From Variovorax sp. JS1663 (GTDB lineage Bacteria; Pseudomonadota; Gammaproteobacteria; Burkholderiales; Burkholderiaceae_C), in assembly GCF_002157355.1 (NCBI RefSeq), contig NZ_LYMK01000004.1, forward strand, positions 124,001-188,000: a stretch of DNA of 64,000 nt, given 5' to 3'. The number at the start of each line of letters is the position of its first letter. Position 1 is the stretch's first letter. Both the position numbers and the translations under genes were made by a program. Below are positions 44,907 through 54,433 of this stretch, in pieces. The notes under the pieces are model-generated. The model was given only the letters and a program-made list of their open reading frames with translations, made no database searches and was not told the origin of the DNA.

Positions 44907-46178
44907 ATGGCCGCTCCCTTCCCCGCTTCGCTGCTGTTCACGCTCGCGTTCGCCCTCGCGCTGGTCGCCGGGCTGGTCGTGAAGTTCTGGCTGGCGACGC
45001 GCCAGGTGCGTCACGTGGTGCGTCACCGCGATGCTGTGCCCGCGGCCTTCTCCGAGGCCATTTCGCTCGCGGCGCACCAGAAGGCGGCCGACTACACGGT
45101 GGCAAAGACCCGCTTCGGCCTGCTCGAAATGGTCTGGGGCGCGATGGTACTGATGGGCTGGACCCTGCTGGGCGGACTGGATCTGCTGAACAAGTTGTTG
45201 CTCGGCTGGCTGGGCGGTGGCATGTGGCAGCAGTTGGCGCTGCTTGCGGCCTTCGCGCTGGTCGGCGGCCTGCTCGAACTGCCCTTCACGCTGTGGCAGA
45301 CCTTCCGGCTCGAGGAGCGCTTCGGCTTCAACAAGATGACTTGGCGGCTCTGGCTTGCTGACAGCCTCAAGGCGTTGTTGCTGGGCGCGGTGATCGGCCT
45401 GCCGATCGCGGCGCTGATCCTCTGGCTGATGGGCGCGGCCGGCCAGTTGTGGTGGCTGTGGGCCTGGGGCGCATGGATGGGCTTCAACCTGCTGTTGATG
45501 CTGATCTACCCCACCTTCATCGCGCCGATCTTCAACAAGTTCCAGCCGCTGGACGACGACTCGCTCAAGGCCCGTGTGAACGCGCTCATGCAGCGCTGCG
45601 GCTTCGCGGCCAAGGGCCTGTTCGTGATGGACGGCAGCACGCGCAGCGCGCACGCCAACGCCTACTTCACCGGCTTCGGCGCCAGCAAGCGCGTCGTCTT
45701 CTACGACACGCTGCTGCGCCAACTCAATGCGGGCGAGGTGGAGGCCGTGCTCGCGCACGAGCTCGGTCATTTCAAGCACCGGCACGTGTGGAAGCGCATG
45801 GCCGCCATGTTCGCACTGAGCCTGGCCGGCTTCGCGCTGCTGGGCTGGCTGTCGGGCCATGCCTGGTTCTACACCGGCCTCGGCGTGCAGCCCAGCATGA
45901 CGGCGCCCAACGACGCGCTGGCGATCCTGCTGTTCATGCTGGCGGTGCCGGTGTTCGGCTTCTTCGTCGCGCCGCTGCCGGTGCTGATCTCGCGCCGCCA
46001 CGAGTTCGAGGCCGATGCCTACGCGATCGCCCAGACCAGTGGCGCCGACCTGTCGCGGGCGCTGCTCAAGCTCTACCAGGACAACGCCTCGACGCTGACG
46101 CCCGACCCGGTTTTCGTCAAGTTCTACTACTCGCACCCGCCGGCCTCCGAGCGCCTTGCGCGCATGGCGGCGGCCTGA
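44907..46178 (+). CDS. M48-family membrane zinc metalloprotease (Ste24/HtpX-like)
   Basis: A 423-residue integral membrane protease. HELGH at residues 284-288 provides two zinc ligands and the catalytic glutamate; the third ligand is in HEFEADAYA near residue 362. About seven hydrophobic helices surround it, and the segment [19 protein letters not shown] is typical of the CAAX-protease (Ste24) branch. In bacteria such enzymes act in envelope quality control. It is first in a plus-strand run with phhB, rsgA and a glycosyltransferase. Confidence 0.92.
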   Translation: MAAPFPASLLFTLAFALALVAGLVVKFWLATRQVRHVVRHRDAVPAAFSEAISLAAHQKAADYTVAKTRFGLLEMVWGAMVLMGWTLLGGLDLLNKLLLGWLGGGMWQQLALLAAFALVGGLLELPFTLWQTFRLEERFGFNKMTWRLWLADSLKALLLGAVIGLPIAALILWLMGAAGQLWWLWAWGAWMGFNLLLMLIYPTFIAPIFNKFQPLDDDSLKARVNALMQRCGFAAKGLFVMDGSTRSAHANAYFTGFGASKRVVFYDTLLRQLNAGEVEAVLAHELGHFKHRHVWKRMAAMFALSLAGFALLGWLSGHAWFYTGLGVQPSMTAPNDALAILLFMLAVPVFGFFVAPLPVLISRRHEFEADAYAIAQTSGADLSRALLKLYQDNASTLTPDPVFVKFYYSHPPASERLARMAAA

Positions 46179-46193
46179 CTCCGGAGAACGATC

Positions 46194-46532
46194 ATGAGCA
46201 GCATGCTGAAGTCCATCGACTGGAAGACCCGGACACGCCGGGCCCTGAGCGCCACCGAGATCGTGTCTCAGCTGGCCCGCCTCGAGGGCTGGAAGCTGAC
46301 CGGCGACGGCGCCGACGTCGCCATCGAGAAAACCTACACCTTCGCGAATTACTTCGAGACCATCGCCTTCGTCAACGCGCTGGCCCTGATCGCGCACCGG
46401 CAGGACCACCACCCCGATCTCTCGGTGCACTACAACCGCTGCGTGGTGCGTTTCAACACGCACGACGTCGGCGGCATCTCGCCCACCGACTTCGACTGCG
46501 CGACGCAGGCGGACGCCCTGCTCGCCGCCTGA
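46194..46532 (+). CDS. phhB: 4a-hydroxytetrahydrobiopterin dehydratase (PCD/DCoH)
   Basis: Recycles the pterin cofactor after aromatic hydroxylation, or acts in folate-type pterin metabolism. The 112-residue protein has the family core LEGWKLTGDGADVAIEKTYTF and the catalytic histidines in IAHRQDHHPDLSVHYNR. GGAG lies nine bases before ATG 46194. No phenylalanine hydroxylase is in the window. It is 15 bases from the protease gene and 17 bases before rsgA. Confidence 0.94.
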   Translation: MSSMLKSIDWKTRTRRALSATEIVSQLARLEGWKLTGDGADVAIEKTYTFANYFETIAFVNALALIAHRQDHHPDLSVHYNRCVVRFNTHDVGGISPTDFDCATQADALLAA

Positions 46533-46549
46533 CGCCATGGAACGCGCCC

Positions 46550-47500
46550 TTGGCTAGGCCCCGGCCACGCGCCCCAGCCGAGGGGAGCCCCGCCTGGCGC
46601 GACGGCCTGGTCGTCGCCAGCCATGGCCGTCACTGCGTGGTGGAGACCCCGGACGGCGAGCGCGTGATCTGTCACCCGCGCGGCAAGAAGAGCCAGGCCG
46701 TGGTGGGCGATAGGGTGCGCTGGCAGGCCAGCGAGGACGAGGGCACCATCGAGCAGGTGTTGCCGCGCAGGAACCTGCTCTATCGTCAGGACGAGATCCG
46801 CACCAAGTCCTTCGCCGCCAACCTCGACCAAGTCCTGATCCTGGTCGCGGCCGAGCCCGAGTTCTCCGAGGCACAGTTGGCGCGCTCCCTGATCGCCGCG
46901 GCTGCGGAACGCATCGGGACGCTGATCGCCCTCAACAAGAGCGACGTGGTGGAGCCCTTCGAGCGGGCCTGGGAGCGGCTGGCACCGTACCGGCGCATGC
47001 ACCACGGCGTGTTGCCGCTGTCGCTCAAGGCCTCGCCGGAGGTGGACCGCGCCACGCTCATGAAGCTGCTGGCGAGCAAGACCACGCTGGTGCTCGGGCC
47101 CTCGGGCGCGGGCAAGAGCACGCTGACCAACCTGCTGGTGCCGCATGCGCGCGCCTCCACGGCCGAGATTTCGCAGGCGCTCAACTCGGGCAAGCACACG
47201 ACCACCAGCACCACCTGGTACTGGGTGGACGAGGCGCGCACCACGGCACTGATCGACTCGCCCGGCTTCCAGGAATTCGGGCTGCACCACATCGAGCCGA
47301 TGCAGCTCGCGCATCTGATGCCCGACATCGCCGAGCACGCGGGCGAATGCAAGTTCTACAACTGCACGCACCTGCACGAGCCGGGCTGCGGCGTGATCGC
47401 GCAGGTGACCTCGCCGCACCACCCCGGCGGCATCAGCCCGTCGCGCTATCGCATCTATGGCGAGCTGTTCGCCGAGCTGAGCCAGCCCCGCCACAAATGA
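46550..47500 (+). CDS. rsgA: Ribosome small-subunit-dependent GTPase RsgA
   Basis: A circularly permuted GTPase that checks late 30S assembly. Permuted motifs are visible: NKSD at residues 129-132, then GPSGAGKS at 183-190, and DSPGFQEFG. The N-terminal OB fold (RVICHPRGKKSQAVVGDRVRW) and the C-terminal zinc knuckle (ECKFYNCTHLHEPGC) are intact. There is no usable ATG; TTG 46550 (LARPRPRAPA) gives 316 residues and matches the usual N-terminus. The stop overlaps the glycosyltransferase start (ATGA). Confidence 0.94.
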   Translation: MARPRPRAPAEGSPAWRDGLVVASHGRHCVVETPDGERVICHPRGKKSQAVVGDRVRWQASEDEGTIEQVLPRRNLLYRQDEIRTKSFAANLDQVLILVAAEPEFSEAQLARSLIAAAAERIGTLIALNKSDVVEPFERAWERLAPYRRMHHGVLPLSLKASPEVDRATLMKLLASKTTLVLGPSGAGKSTLTNLLVPHARASTAEISQALNSGKHTTTSTTWYWVDEARTTALIDSPGFQEFGLHHIEPMQLAHLMPDIAEHAGECKFYNCTHLHEPGCGVIAQVTSPHHPGGISPSRYRIYGELFAELSQPRHK

Positions 47501-48624
47501 AAGTCCTGCTGTACTCCCACGTGTTCCACCCTTCTGTGGGCGGCGTCGAAACGGTCTCTCGCGCCCTGGTCGAGGGCTTCGTGGCCCAGGGGGTCGACTG
47601 CAAGGTGGTCACGCAGACGCCTGCGGAAGGAGGCACAGACGAATCCTTTCCCTTCGACGTGGTACGCCGGCCCTCGGCGGTGCGCGTGCGCGAGCTGCTG
47701 CGCTGGGCCGACGTGGTGCTCTTCAACGGCGCCAGCCTGGCATTGCAGCCCTGGGTGCTGCTCTACCGCAAGCCCTTCGTCTGGGTGCACGTGGGCTACC
47801 AGGCCAGTTGCATCGACGGCGCCGGCTGGGTGGACGGCAAGCCCGCGCCGCTGACGCCCGTCGCCTCCGTCCTCTTCCACGCGCGTCGTGGTGGCTGGCT
47901 GCGCGCCATGAAGGACGGCATGAAGCTGCTGCTGCGCCGGGGCATCGCGAAATTCGGCGTCACCCGCAACGTCGCGATCACCGAGTGGATGAACCGGGCC
48001 CTGCCGCTGCCGCGCCAGGTGCAGATCTACAACCCCTTTCCGATCGAGCGTTTCCGCGCGGCCGATCGCGAGGGGGCCGAGTACGAGTTCTTCTACATGG
48101 GCCGCCTGGTGCAAGAAAAGGGCGTGGACACGCTGATCCGCGCCTTCGCCAGGGTGCTGGCGCGCCAGGCCGGCCGGCCGCGCCTGCTGCTGATCGGCGA
48201 CGGCAGCGCCCGCCCCGAGCTCGAGCGCCTGGTCGCGGAACTCGGCATCGGTTCGTCGGTCTTCTTCGCCGGCGCCCAGTCAGGCGAAGGCCTGGTCGAC
48301 TGGGTGGCCAAGGGCATGATCGGCGTGCTGCCCTCAGTGTGGTACGAGCCCATGGGCGGCGTCGCGGTGGAACTGTTGGCCGCCGGTAAGAGCCTCATTG
48401 TGTCGGCCCAGGGCGGACTGGCCGAATGCGTGGGCAACGCTGGACTTACGTTTCCGAACGGTGACGACGAAGCGCTTGCCGCTCAGATGCTGCGCGTGCT
48501 CGAGGACCCTGCCCTGCGCGCGGAACAGGCGTCAAAGGCGCGCGAACGCGCCGCCGGCTTCATGCCCGGACGCTTCGTCACCCAGTACATCGAGATGCTC
48601 GGCGGCATCGCGCGCAAGGCCTGA
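47497..48624 (+). CDS. Glycosyltransferase family 4 protein
   Basis: A 375-residue GT-B glycosyltransferase. The N-terminal glycine-rich loop is HVFHPSVGGVET, the sugar-nucleotide region FFYMGRLVQEKGVDTLI follows at about residue 195, and the EX7E motif is EPMGGVAVE. It is coupled to rsgA by ATGA and lies tail-to-tail with hisC. No other polysaccharide genes are nearby, so donor and acceptor are unknown. Confidence 0.9.
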   Translation: MKVLLYSHVFHPSVGGVETVSRALVEGFVAQGVDCKVVTQTPAEGGTDESFPFDVVRRPSAVRVRELLRWADVVLFNGASLALQPWVLLYRKPFVWVHVGYQASCIDGAGWVDGKPAPLTPVASVLFHARRGGWLRAMKDGMKLLLRRGIAKFGVTRNVAITEWMNRALPLPRQVQIYNPFPIERFRAADREGAEYEFFYMGRLVQEKGVDTLIRAFARVLARQAGRPRLLLIGDGSARPELERLVAELGIGSSVFFAGAQSGEGLVDWVAKGMIGVLPSVWYEPMGGVAVELLAAGKSLIVSAQGGLAECVGNAGLTFPNGDDEALAAQMLRVLEDPALRAEQASKARERAAGFMPGRFVTQYIEMLGGIARKA

Positions 48625-48627
48625 GAC

Positions 48628-49707
48628 TCAGCCCAGGATCTGCGCCAGCGCATCGATCAGCGCCGTGCATTGGTCACGCGTGCCGATGCTGATGCGCAGG
48701 TACTGCGCAATGCGCGGTTGCTTGAAATGCCGCACCAGCACGGCGCGCTCGCGCAGCGCTGCGGCGAGCATGGCCGCGTCGTGTGCGGGATGGCGCACGA
48801 ACAGGAAGTTGGCCTGCGAGGGCAGCACCTCGAAGCCCAGGTCTTCCAGCTGCAGCGTGAGGCCTTCGCGGATGTCGACGACGTCGAGACGCGTCTTGTC
48901 GAACCAGGCCTGGTCCTCGATGGCCGCGATGGCGCCGGCACTCGCCAGGCGATCCAGCGGGTAGGAGTTGAAGCTGTTCTTGACGCGCCGCAAGGCCTCG
49001 ATGAGCGGTGCCTGCCCGCAAGCGAAGCCGACCCGCAGGCCCGCGAGCGAGCGCGACTTGGACAAGGTGTGCACGACCAGCAGGTTCGGATGCCTGTCGA
49101 TGAGCGGCAACGCGCTCTTGCCGCCGAAGTCGACGTAGGCTTCGTCCACCAGCACCACGCGGCCGGGACAGGCGGCCAGCAGGCGTTCGACGGCGGCGAG
49201 CGGCAGGCCGATGCCGGTGGGCGCATTGGGATTCGCGATCACGATCCCGGCGCAGCCACGCGCGGCACGCGCCGCCATCGCCTCGCCGTCGATTCGCAGT
49301 CCGGCATCCACCGGCATCAGCTCGCAGGGGATGTCGTAAAGCTGCGCATAGACGCGGTAGAAGCTGTAGGTGATGTCCGGGATCAGCAGCGGCTCGGCCT
49401 GCTGGAAGAAGGCAAAAAAGGCATGCGCCAGCACCTCGTCAGAGCCATTGCCGGCGAACACCTGCTCGCTGCGAAGCCCATGGCGAGCGGCGATCGTTTC
49501 GCTCAATTCGACAGACTCGGGATCGGGATAACGCTCGAGGCCCTGCGAAGCTGCGCGCTCGATGGCCGCGATGGCCCGCGGCGAAGGCGCAAAGGGGTTC
49601 TCGTTGGTGTTCAGCTTGACCAGGTTCGGGATGCGAGGCTGCTCGCCTGGCACGTACGGCTCGAGGGCCGCGACGCGTGGACTCCAGAAGCTCGGAACGG
49701 TCGCCAA
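48628..49707 (-). CDS. hisC: Histidinol-phosphate aminotransferase
   Basis: A PLP-dependent aminotransferase of histidine synthesis, 359 residues. The N-terminal NTNENPF (33-39), the cofactor region NPNAPTG (159-165) and the Schiff-base lysine K217 ([12 protein letters not shown]) are intact. The start is TTG 49707, preceded by GGGGTGA and directly following the CobD/CbiB-like stop, so the two are coupled. A HisC homologue next to a CbiB-like gene could instead be a CobD/CobC-type decarboxylase, but the N-terminus and active-site context read as HisC. Confidence 0.88.
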   Translation of the reverse strand: MATVPSFWSPRVAALEPYVPGEQPRIPNLVKLNTNENPFAPSPRAIAAIERAASQGLERYPDPESVELSETIAARHGLRSEQVFAGNGSDEVLAHAFFAFFQQAEPLLIPDITYSFYRVYAQLYDIPCELMPVDAGLRIDGEAMAARAARGCAGIVIANPNAPTGIGLPLAAVERLLAACPGRVVLVDEAYVDFGGKSALPLIDRHPNLLVVHTLSKSRSLAGLRVGFACGQAPLIEALRRVKNSFNSYPLDRLASAGAIAAIEDQAWFDKTRLDVVDIREGLTLQLEDLGFEVLPSQANFLFVRHPAHDAAMLAAALRERAVLVRHFKQPRIAQYLRISIGTRDQCTALIDALAQILG

Positions 49708-49710
49708 GGG

Positions 49711-50712
49711 TCACCCCAGCAGGCGCGCCAGGGTAAGCAGCGCGAGCAGCACCATCCACATCACGACCGAGCGCCAGACGAGGCCGACCACGCTGCGCAG
49801 GTGCGCCGGCTCGGGCTCGCGCCCCGGCGTGCTGCCGCTGTCGGGCCCGCGCGTCGCGGCCAGCGGATCGCCGGCCTGTGCGCGCGACAGCGGATCGGTC
49901 AGCGGCACCGGGCTCAGCGCACCGCCGCCCAGCCGCACGTTGACCGCGCCGGAGGTCGCGGCCAGGATCACGCCGTCGTTCTCGTTGGGGAAGCGCCGGG
50001 CGTCGTTGCGCCAGCAGTCGATCGCTTCCTCGAAGCTCCCGACCACAGCGAAGCCGATGGCGGTGATGCGGGCCGGGATCCAGTCGATCAGCGCCCAGGC
50101 CTGGTCGGCCGCCTGCTGAACCCAGACGCTGGAAGGCTGGACCGAGGCGTTGTGCTTGTGCGCCCAGTAACGCGAGACGAACTCGCTCATGCGGTAGAAC
50201 ACCGCCCCGGCCGGCCCGAGTCCGAAGGCGGCCAGGATCGAGAACCAGGCCAGCACGCCGAACACATGCCGGTGCGCCGCGATCACCGAGTGCTCGATCA
50301 CGTGGCGCACGATCTCGCTGCGCGGCAGGTCCGCCGCATCGACGCGCTGCCAGTGGGCGAGCAGCGAGCGCGCCAGTGCTTCGTCACCGATGTCGAGGGC
50401 GTCGCGGATGCCGGTGAAATGATGGCTGAACTGCCTGAACCCCAGCGTGACGTAGAGCACCGCCACGCTCCATAGCACGGCGAAAGGCAGGCCCAGCGTG
50501 AGCACCAGCAGCCAGTGCACACCCAGCGCCAGCACCGTGGGCACCAGCACTGCCAGTGCCCATGCCACCCATCCATGGTGTGGCTTGCCGGCATCGAAGT
50601 TGCGGCTGGTCCAGCGCGTCCAGGCCAACACGCCGCCGTACACCGGGTTGTGATAGGCGAGCGGTCGCACCTGCTCGATCAGCAAGGCGCACAGGATCGC
50701 GAAGAAGCTCAT
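49711..50712 (-). CDS. CobD/CbiB-family membrane protein
   Basis: A 333-residue protein annotated in many Burkholderiales as CobD/CbiB-like (adenosylcobinamide-phosphate synthase family) with about five hydrophobic segments and a conserved IEHSVIAAHRHVFG region. Genuine CbiB activity is not certain: no other cobalamin gene is present, and such stand-alone relatives may have another role. ATG 50712 (MSFFAILCALL) has no ribosome site; TATCAT lies exactly six bases upstream. Coupled downstream to hisC. Confidence 0.78.
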   Translation of the reverse strand: MSFFAILCALLIEQVRPLAYHNPVYGGVLAWTRWTSRNFDAGKPHHGWVAWALAVLVPTVLALGVHWLLVLTLGLPFAVLWSVAVLYVTLGFRQFSHHFTGIRDALDIGDEALARSLLAHWQRVDAADLPRSEIVRHVIEHSVIAAHRHVFGVLAWFSILAAFGLGPAGAVFYRMSEFVSRYWAHKHNASVQPSSVWVQQAADQAWALIDWIPARITAIGFAVVGSFEEAIDCWRNDARRFPNENDGVILAATSGAVNVRLGGGALSPVPLTDPLSRAQAGDPLAATRGPDSGSTPGREPEPAHLRSVVGLVWRSVVMWMVLLALLTLARLLG

Positions 50713-50718
50713 CCGTCG

Positions 50719-50724
50719 ATGATA
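50719..50724 (-). promoter_or_regulatory. -10 box giving a probable leaderless mRNA for the CobD-like gene
   Basis: On the minus strand TATCAT (50724-50719) is followed by CGACGG and then ATG 50712-50710, the same arrangement and the same six-base spacer as before the uvrD-type gene. Confidence 0.45.
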
Positions 50725-50768
50725 GCGAGTGGTCCGCAGGGCCCCGCCCGCATCCGAGGACCCGACCC

Positions 50769-51488
50769 TCAGGCGGAGAGGAAGCGATAGAGGTTGCGCA
50801 GCATGCCAGCGGTGGCGCCCCACACGTAGCGCTCGTGGGGCCCGTCCTGATAGGGCATGGAGAACCACTCGCGCGATCTTTTCTCGCCATCGACCACCGC
50901 ATGGCGACGGTGGTTCGCCGGGTCCATCAGATAGGCCAGCGGCACCTCGAAGGCCTCCGCGACCTCGTAGGGGTTGATGTTGAGCTCGAAGCCCGGCTGC
51001 ACCAAGCTGACCACCGGCGTCACGATGAAAGAGGTGACGGTGGTATAGGTCGGCAGGCTGCCCAGCACCTCGATGTATTCGGCCGAGAGGCCGACCTCCT
51101 CCCAGGCCTCGCGCAGGGCGGCCGCAGGGATGTTGGCATCCTCGGGATCGACGCGGCCGCCAGGGAAGGCGACCTGGCCCGAGTGCGTCGACAGGTTGGC
51201 GGTGCGCTCGGTCAGCAGCACCGTGGGCTCTTCGCGCATCACGATCGGCACCAACACGGCCGCCCGGGCCGGCGCACGATCGAACATGCGCGGCTCGCGC
51301 CGCAGTTCTGGGGTCCAGGTCGGCGGCGTGGCAAAGCGGGCGCGCAGGGCCTGCGCATCGAGATGGGCGACAGGAACGGCAGGAAGCGCACTGTCGACGC
51401 CAACCACCGGTACCTGGCGCGGGTCGAAGGAGGGCGGCACCGCAGGCAGTACGGCATTGACGGTCTCTTCGACGGGGGCGGCGCGCAT
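50769..51488 (-). CDS. Nudix hydrolase (CoA pyrophosphatase-like)
   Basis: A 239-residue Nudix protein. The box is FPGGRVDPED followed by REAWEEVGL, with the upstream LTERTANLSTHSGQVAFPG that marks the NudL/CoA-pyrophosphatase branch. Such enzymes split CoA or acyl-CoA to 3',5'-ADP derivatives and phosphopantetheine. I placed the start at ATG 51488; an in-frame TTG slightly upstream is possible and neither has a clear ribosome site. Confidence 0.87.
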   Translation of the reverse strand: MRAAPVEETVNAVLPAVPPSFDPRQVPVVGVDSALPAVPVAHLDAQALRARFATPPTWTPELRREPRMFDRAPARAAVLVPIVMREEPTVLLTERTANLSTHSGQVAFPGGRVDPEDANIPAAALREAWEEVGLSAEYIEVLGSLPTYTTVTSFIVTPVVSLVQPGFELNINPYEVAEAFEVPLAYLMDPANHRRHAVVDGEKRSREWFSMPYQDGPHERYVWGATAGMLRNLYRFLSA

Positions 51489-51611
51489 GGCGGGTGATGG
51501 AGGGGTCGTCAAGAAGGATCTACCGAGTAAAGCGCAAAACGGCGCCGCACAGGACAGGCAACGCCACAACAAAAATCACGAACGCCCCGATTCCTCGAGG
51601 CACCAACGCAA

Positions 51612-51638
51612 AGAGCCGCCAGGAGTGGCGGCTTTTTG
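51612..51638. terminator. Hairpin after rplS
   Basis: AGCCGCCA (51614-51621) pairs with TGGCGGCT (51626-51633) around GGAG. The better U tract (TTTTT) is on the plus strand; on the minus strand, the direction of the ribosomal operon, it is followed by CTTTG. It probably ends the rpsP-rimM-trmD-rplS transcript. Confidence 0.6.
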
Positions 51639-51655
51639 CAAGGCAGGAGGCGCTC

Positions 51656-52033
51656 CTACTGAGCGGCCGCTGCGGACTTGCCCGGCAGCTTTTCCTTGAT
51701 ACGCGCCGAGCGGCCGCTACGGTCGCGCAAGTAGTACAGCTTGGCACGGCGCACGTCGCCGCGGCGCTTGACCTCGATGCCGGCGATCAGCGGGCTGTAG
51801 GTCTGGAAGGTACGTTCCACGCCTTCGCCACTGGAGATCTTGCGCACCGTGAAGCCGCTGTTGAGGCCGCGGTTACGCTTGGCGATCACCACGCCTTCGT
51901 AGGCCTGCACGCGCTTGCGGTTGCCTTCGACGACGTTCACGCTGACGATAACCGTGTCACCGGGCATGAAATCGGGAATCTTCTTGCCGAGCCGGGCGAT
52001 TTCTTCCTGCTCGAGGGTCTGGATGAGGTTCAT
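51656..52033 (-). CDS. rplS: 50S ribosomal protein L19
   Basis: L19 lies at the 30S-50S interface. The 125-residue protein has the full family pattern ([52 protein letters not shown]) with an Ala-rich C-terminal extension. It is the last gene of the canonical rpsP-rimM-trmD-rplS order. The 107-base gap after trmD contains TATAAT on the minus strand (52145-52140), so it may have its own promoter too. Confidence 0.97.
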   Translation of the reverse strand: MNLIQTLEQEEIARLGKKIPDFMPGDTVIVSVNVVEGNRKRVQAYEGVVIAKRNRGLNSGFTVRKISSGEGVERTFQTYSPLIAGIEVKRRGDVRRAKLYYLRDRSGRSARIKEKLPGKSAAAAQ

Positions 52034-52139
52034 GGCTTTCCTGGATTCGATCGTGCGCGCGCTACACAAGGGGCGTCTTGCCAACTTCAGAACGTCTGGT
52101 TGGGGCCGACGCGGCCGGCAGAGGATCGGGCAACCCGGG

Positions 52140-52145
52140 ATTATA
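52140..52145 (-). promoter_or_regulatory. Possible internal promoter (-10) before rplS
   Basis: TATAAT on the minus strand, overlapping the trmD stop codon, after an A-rich stretch (ccaaaaaaagc). No convincing -35 is visible. It would give a leader of about 100 bases for rplS. Confidence 0.4.
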
Positions 52146-52890
52146 GCTTTTTTTGGAGCGCCTTTTCATCCGCCGCGCTGAGCCGGCCTGCTGCGCGCGC
52201 CGCCTCGATCAGCTCGGGCCGCCTCTCCAAGGTGGCGGTCAGGCGCTGATCACGTCGCCAGCGCTCGATCTGAGCATGGTGGCCCGAGAGCAGCACCCCG
52301 GGCACGCCCTGCCCCTGCCATTGCTCGGGCCGGGTGTAGTGAGGACAATCCAGCAGGCCGTCCAGCGCAGGATTGAAGCTGTCCTCGATGTGGCTCGCCT
52401 CGTCGCCCAACACGCCCGGCTGGAGCCGGGCCACCGCGTCGAGCAGGGCCATGGCGGGAATTTCGCCGCCCGAAAGAACGAAATCGCCCAGGCTCAACTG
52501 GTGCGTGACTCGCGCGTCGATGAAGCGCTGGTCGATGCCTTCGTAGCGGCCGCAGACCAGAACCGCGCCCTCGCCCTCCGCCCACCGCTCGACGGCTGCA
52601 TGACGCAAGCTTTCCCCGGCCGGCGAAAACAGGACCACCGGCGCCGCGCCGCCCCCCCGGTCAGCCAACGCCGCATCCAGGCAGGCCGACAGGGGCTCGG
52701 CCATCATGACCATGCCGGGCCCACCGCCGAAGGGCCTGTCGTCCACCCGCCGGTAGTTGCCCTCGGCGAAATCGCGCGGGCTCCACAGCACCACCTCGAC
52801 CTGCCCCGTCTCGAAGGCGCGCCGCGTCACGCCGCTCGCCAGGAAAGGCGTGAAGAGTTCGGGAAACAGGGTGATGACGTCGAAGCGCAT
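52141..52890 (-). CDS. trmD: tRNA (guanine-N1)-methyltransferase
   Basis: Methylates G37 next to the anticodon in tRNAs reading CNN codons, preventing frameshifts. The 249-residue SPOUT-fold protein shows the trefoil-knot residues: [24 protein letters not shown] and [11 protein letters not shown]. The C-terminal ends KALQKKL. It lies between rimM and rplS in the standard operon. Confidence 0.97.
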   Translation of the reverse strand: MRFDVITLFPELFTPFLASGVTRRAFETGQVEVVLWSPRDFAEGNYRRVDDRPFGGGPGMVMMAEPLSACLDAALADRGGGAAPVVLFSPAGESLRHAAVERWAEGEGAVLVCGRYEGIDQRFIDARVTHQLSLGDFVLSGGEIPAMALLDAVARLQPGVLGDEASHIEDSFNPALDGLLDCPHYTRPEQWQGQGVPGVLLSGHHAQIERWRRDQRLTATLERRPELIEAARAAGRLSAADEKALQKKL

Positions 52891-52911
52891 GGGCGCCGGG
52901 GCCGGAACGGG

Positions 52912-53466
52912 TCAGTAGTCCGGCTGCCAGTCGACCTTGATCAGCCGCCCGGGCAGATCCACCGCGTCGACGAAGGCCGAGACGAAAGGAATCATGCGCT
53001 CGACCGGCTTGCCGTCCTCGAGGGCCTCCAGCACCAGCGTGGTCTGCGGCCCGTTGGCCAGCAGATCGCGCACCGTGCCGAGCGCGATACCCTCGCGGTT
53101 CGTCACGACCAGTCCGATCAGGTCGACCCAGTAGTACTCGTCGTCGCCGGTAGTGGGAAAACTGGAGCGCGGCACGAACACGCGCGCGCCGCGCAAGGCC
53201 TCGGCCGCATTGCGGTCGGGCACTTCCTCCGAGGAGGCGACGATGCAGTCGGAATGTTCCCTGGCTTCGCGGATAGGAAGCCGAAACGCGCCGCGGGCCT
53301 GGCCGCCGGGCGGCTGCAGGAACCAGCGCTTGGAGGAGAAAAGCGCCTCGGGCTGGACGCTGTGGGGCAGGACCTTGAACCAGCCCTTGATGCCCCAGGC
53401 ATCAGCGATGCGCCCCACCTCGATCGCATCCGCCGGCAGTTCGGCCGCTTCGAGCGTGGGCAGCAT
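52912..53466 (-). CDS. rimM: Ribosome maturation factor RimM
   Basis: Assists 30S head assembly by binding S19. The 184-residue protein has the N-terminal barrel (EVGRIADAWGIKGWFKV) and the C-terminal PRC barrel (YYWVDLIGLVVTNREG, VLEALEDGKPVERMIPFV). It lies 17 bases after rpsP and 21 bases before trmD. Confidence 0.96.
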   Translation of the reverse strand: MLPTLEAAELPADAIEVGRIADAWGIKGWFKVLPHSVQPEALFSSKRWFLQPPGGQARGAFRLPIREAREHSDCIVASSEEVPDRNAAEALRGARVFVPRSSFPTTGDDEYYWVDLIGLVVTNREGIALGTVRDLLANGPQTTLVLEALEDGKPVERMIPFVSAFVDAVDLPGRLIKVDWQPDY

Positions 53467-53483
53467 CGCCGGATGCAGGCGGC

Positions 53484-53747
53484 TTAGGCGGCCGCCTTGG
53501 GAGCGGCCGCGGCGGCCTGTTTGATCAGGCGCGTGACCGTGGGCGAGGCCTGGGCGCCGACGCCCTTCCAGTAGGCCAGCCGATCCTGCGCGATGCGGAT
53601 GCTCTCTTCATTCTCCTTGGCGGTGGGGTTGTAGAAGCCCAGGCGCTCGATGAAGCGGCCATCGCGGCGGACGCGCTTGTCCGACACGACGATGTTGAAG
53701 AACGGACGGCCCTTCGAGCCGCCGCGGGAAAGTCGAATGACGACCAT
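53484..53747 (-). CDS. rpsP: 30S ribosomal protein S16
   Basis: A primary 30S assembly protein of 87 residues; the N-terminus [20 protein letters not shown] and [12 protein letters not shown] are the family signature. It is first in the rpsP-rimM-trmD-rplS operon. AAGGA lies seven bases before ATG 53747. A TATAAT box on the minus strand (53864-53859) is the likely promoter, giving a leader of about 105 bases. Confidence 0.97.
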   Translation of the reverse strand: MVVIRLSRGGSKGRPFFNIVVSDKRVRRDGRFIERLGFYNPTAKENEESIRIAQDRLAYWKGVGAQASPTVTRLIKQAAAAAPKAAA

Positions 53748-53858
53748 GATTTATCCTTCGGGTGGTGGCGAACACATTGAAAAGTTCGCCCACGGAGTTC
53801 TTTCAGCGTCGAGACACGCGACATGGCCACCCGGCCAGCGCACGCTGAAAAGCCCGCG

Positions 53859-53864
53859 ATTATA
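53859..53864 (-). promoter_or_regulatory. -10 box of the rpsP operon
   Basis: Perfect TATAAT on the minus strand in the 164-base divergent spacer between rpsP and the GNAT gene. The -35 region is not clear. The leader downstream contains several A/T patches but no obvious ribosomal-protein binding structure that I can recognise. Confidence 0.6.
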
Positions 53865-53911
53865 GCCCGAGCGAAGTATCCCACCCTACCCGGCCTCTGC
53901 CGGGCCCTTCG

Positions 53912-54433
53912 ATGACCACCATCCGTCCCAGCCGCGACGAGGACCTCGCCGCGATCACATCCATCTACGCCCACCATGTGCTGCACGGCACCGGCACCTT
54001 CGAGACCGAGGCCCCGACTTCCGCCGAGATGGCGGCACGGCGCGCCGACGTACTGGCCAAGAATCTGCCCTACCTGGTGGCCGAGCGCAGCGGCGAGTTG
54101 CTGGGCTTCGCGTATTGCAATTGGTTCAAGCCCCGCCCGGCCTACCGTTATTCGGCCGAAGATTCCATCTACCTCGCCGAGGCCGCCCGCGGCCAAGGCA
54201 TCGGCACCCAGTTGCTCGCGGCGCTGACCGAAGCCGCAGAAGCTGCCGGCGTGCGCAAGCTCATCGCGGTGATCGGCGACTCGGCCAACGCAGGGTCGAT
54301 CGGCGTGCACCGCGCGCAGGGCTTCGAGCACGTCGGCGTGCTCAAGGATTGCGGCTGGAAGTTTGGCCAGTGGCGCGACGTGGTGCTGATGGACAAGGTG
54401 CTGGGCCAAGGCAGCACAACGAACCCCGAATGA
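53912..54433 (+). CDS. GNAT acetyltransferase (phosphinothricin acetyltransferase-like)
   Basis: A 173-residue GNAT N-acetyltransferase of the Pat/MnaT branch. It begins TTIRPSRDEDLAAITSIYAHHV, carries FAYCNWFKPRPAYRYSAEDSIY and the acetyl-CoA loop EAARGQGIGTQL. Such enzymes acetylate small amines such as phosphinothricin or methionine analogues. No ribosome site is evident; a six-base-pair hairpin (53889-53904) ends seven bases before the ATG. It overlaps the next gene by ATGA. Confidence 0.88.
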   Translation: MTTIRPSRDEDLAAITSIYAHHVLHGTGTFETEAPTSAEMAARRADVLAKNLPYLVAERSGELLGFAYCNWFKPRPAYRYSAEDSIYLAEAARGQGIGTQLLAALTEAAEAAGVRKLIAVIGDSANAGSIGVHRAQGFEHVGVLKDCGWKFGQWRDVVLMDKVLGQGSTTNPE

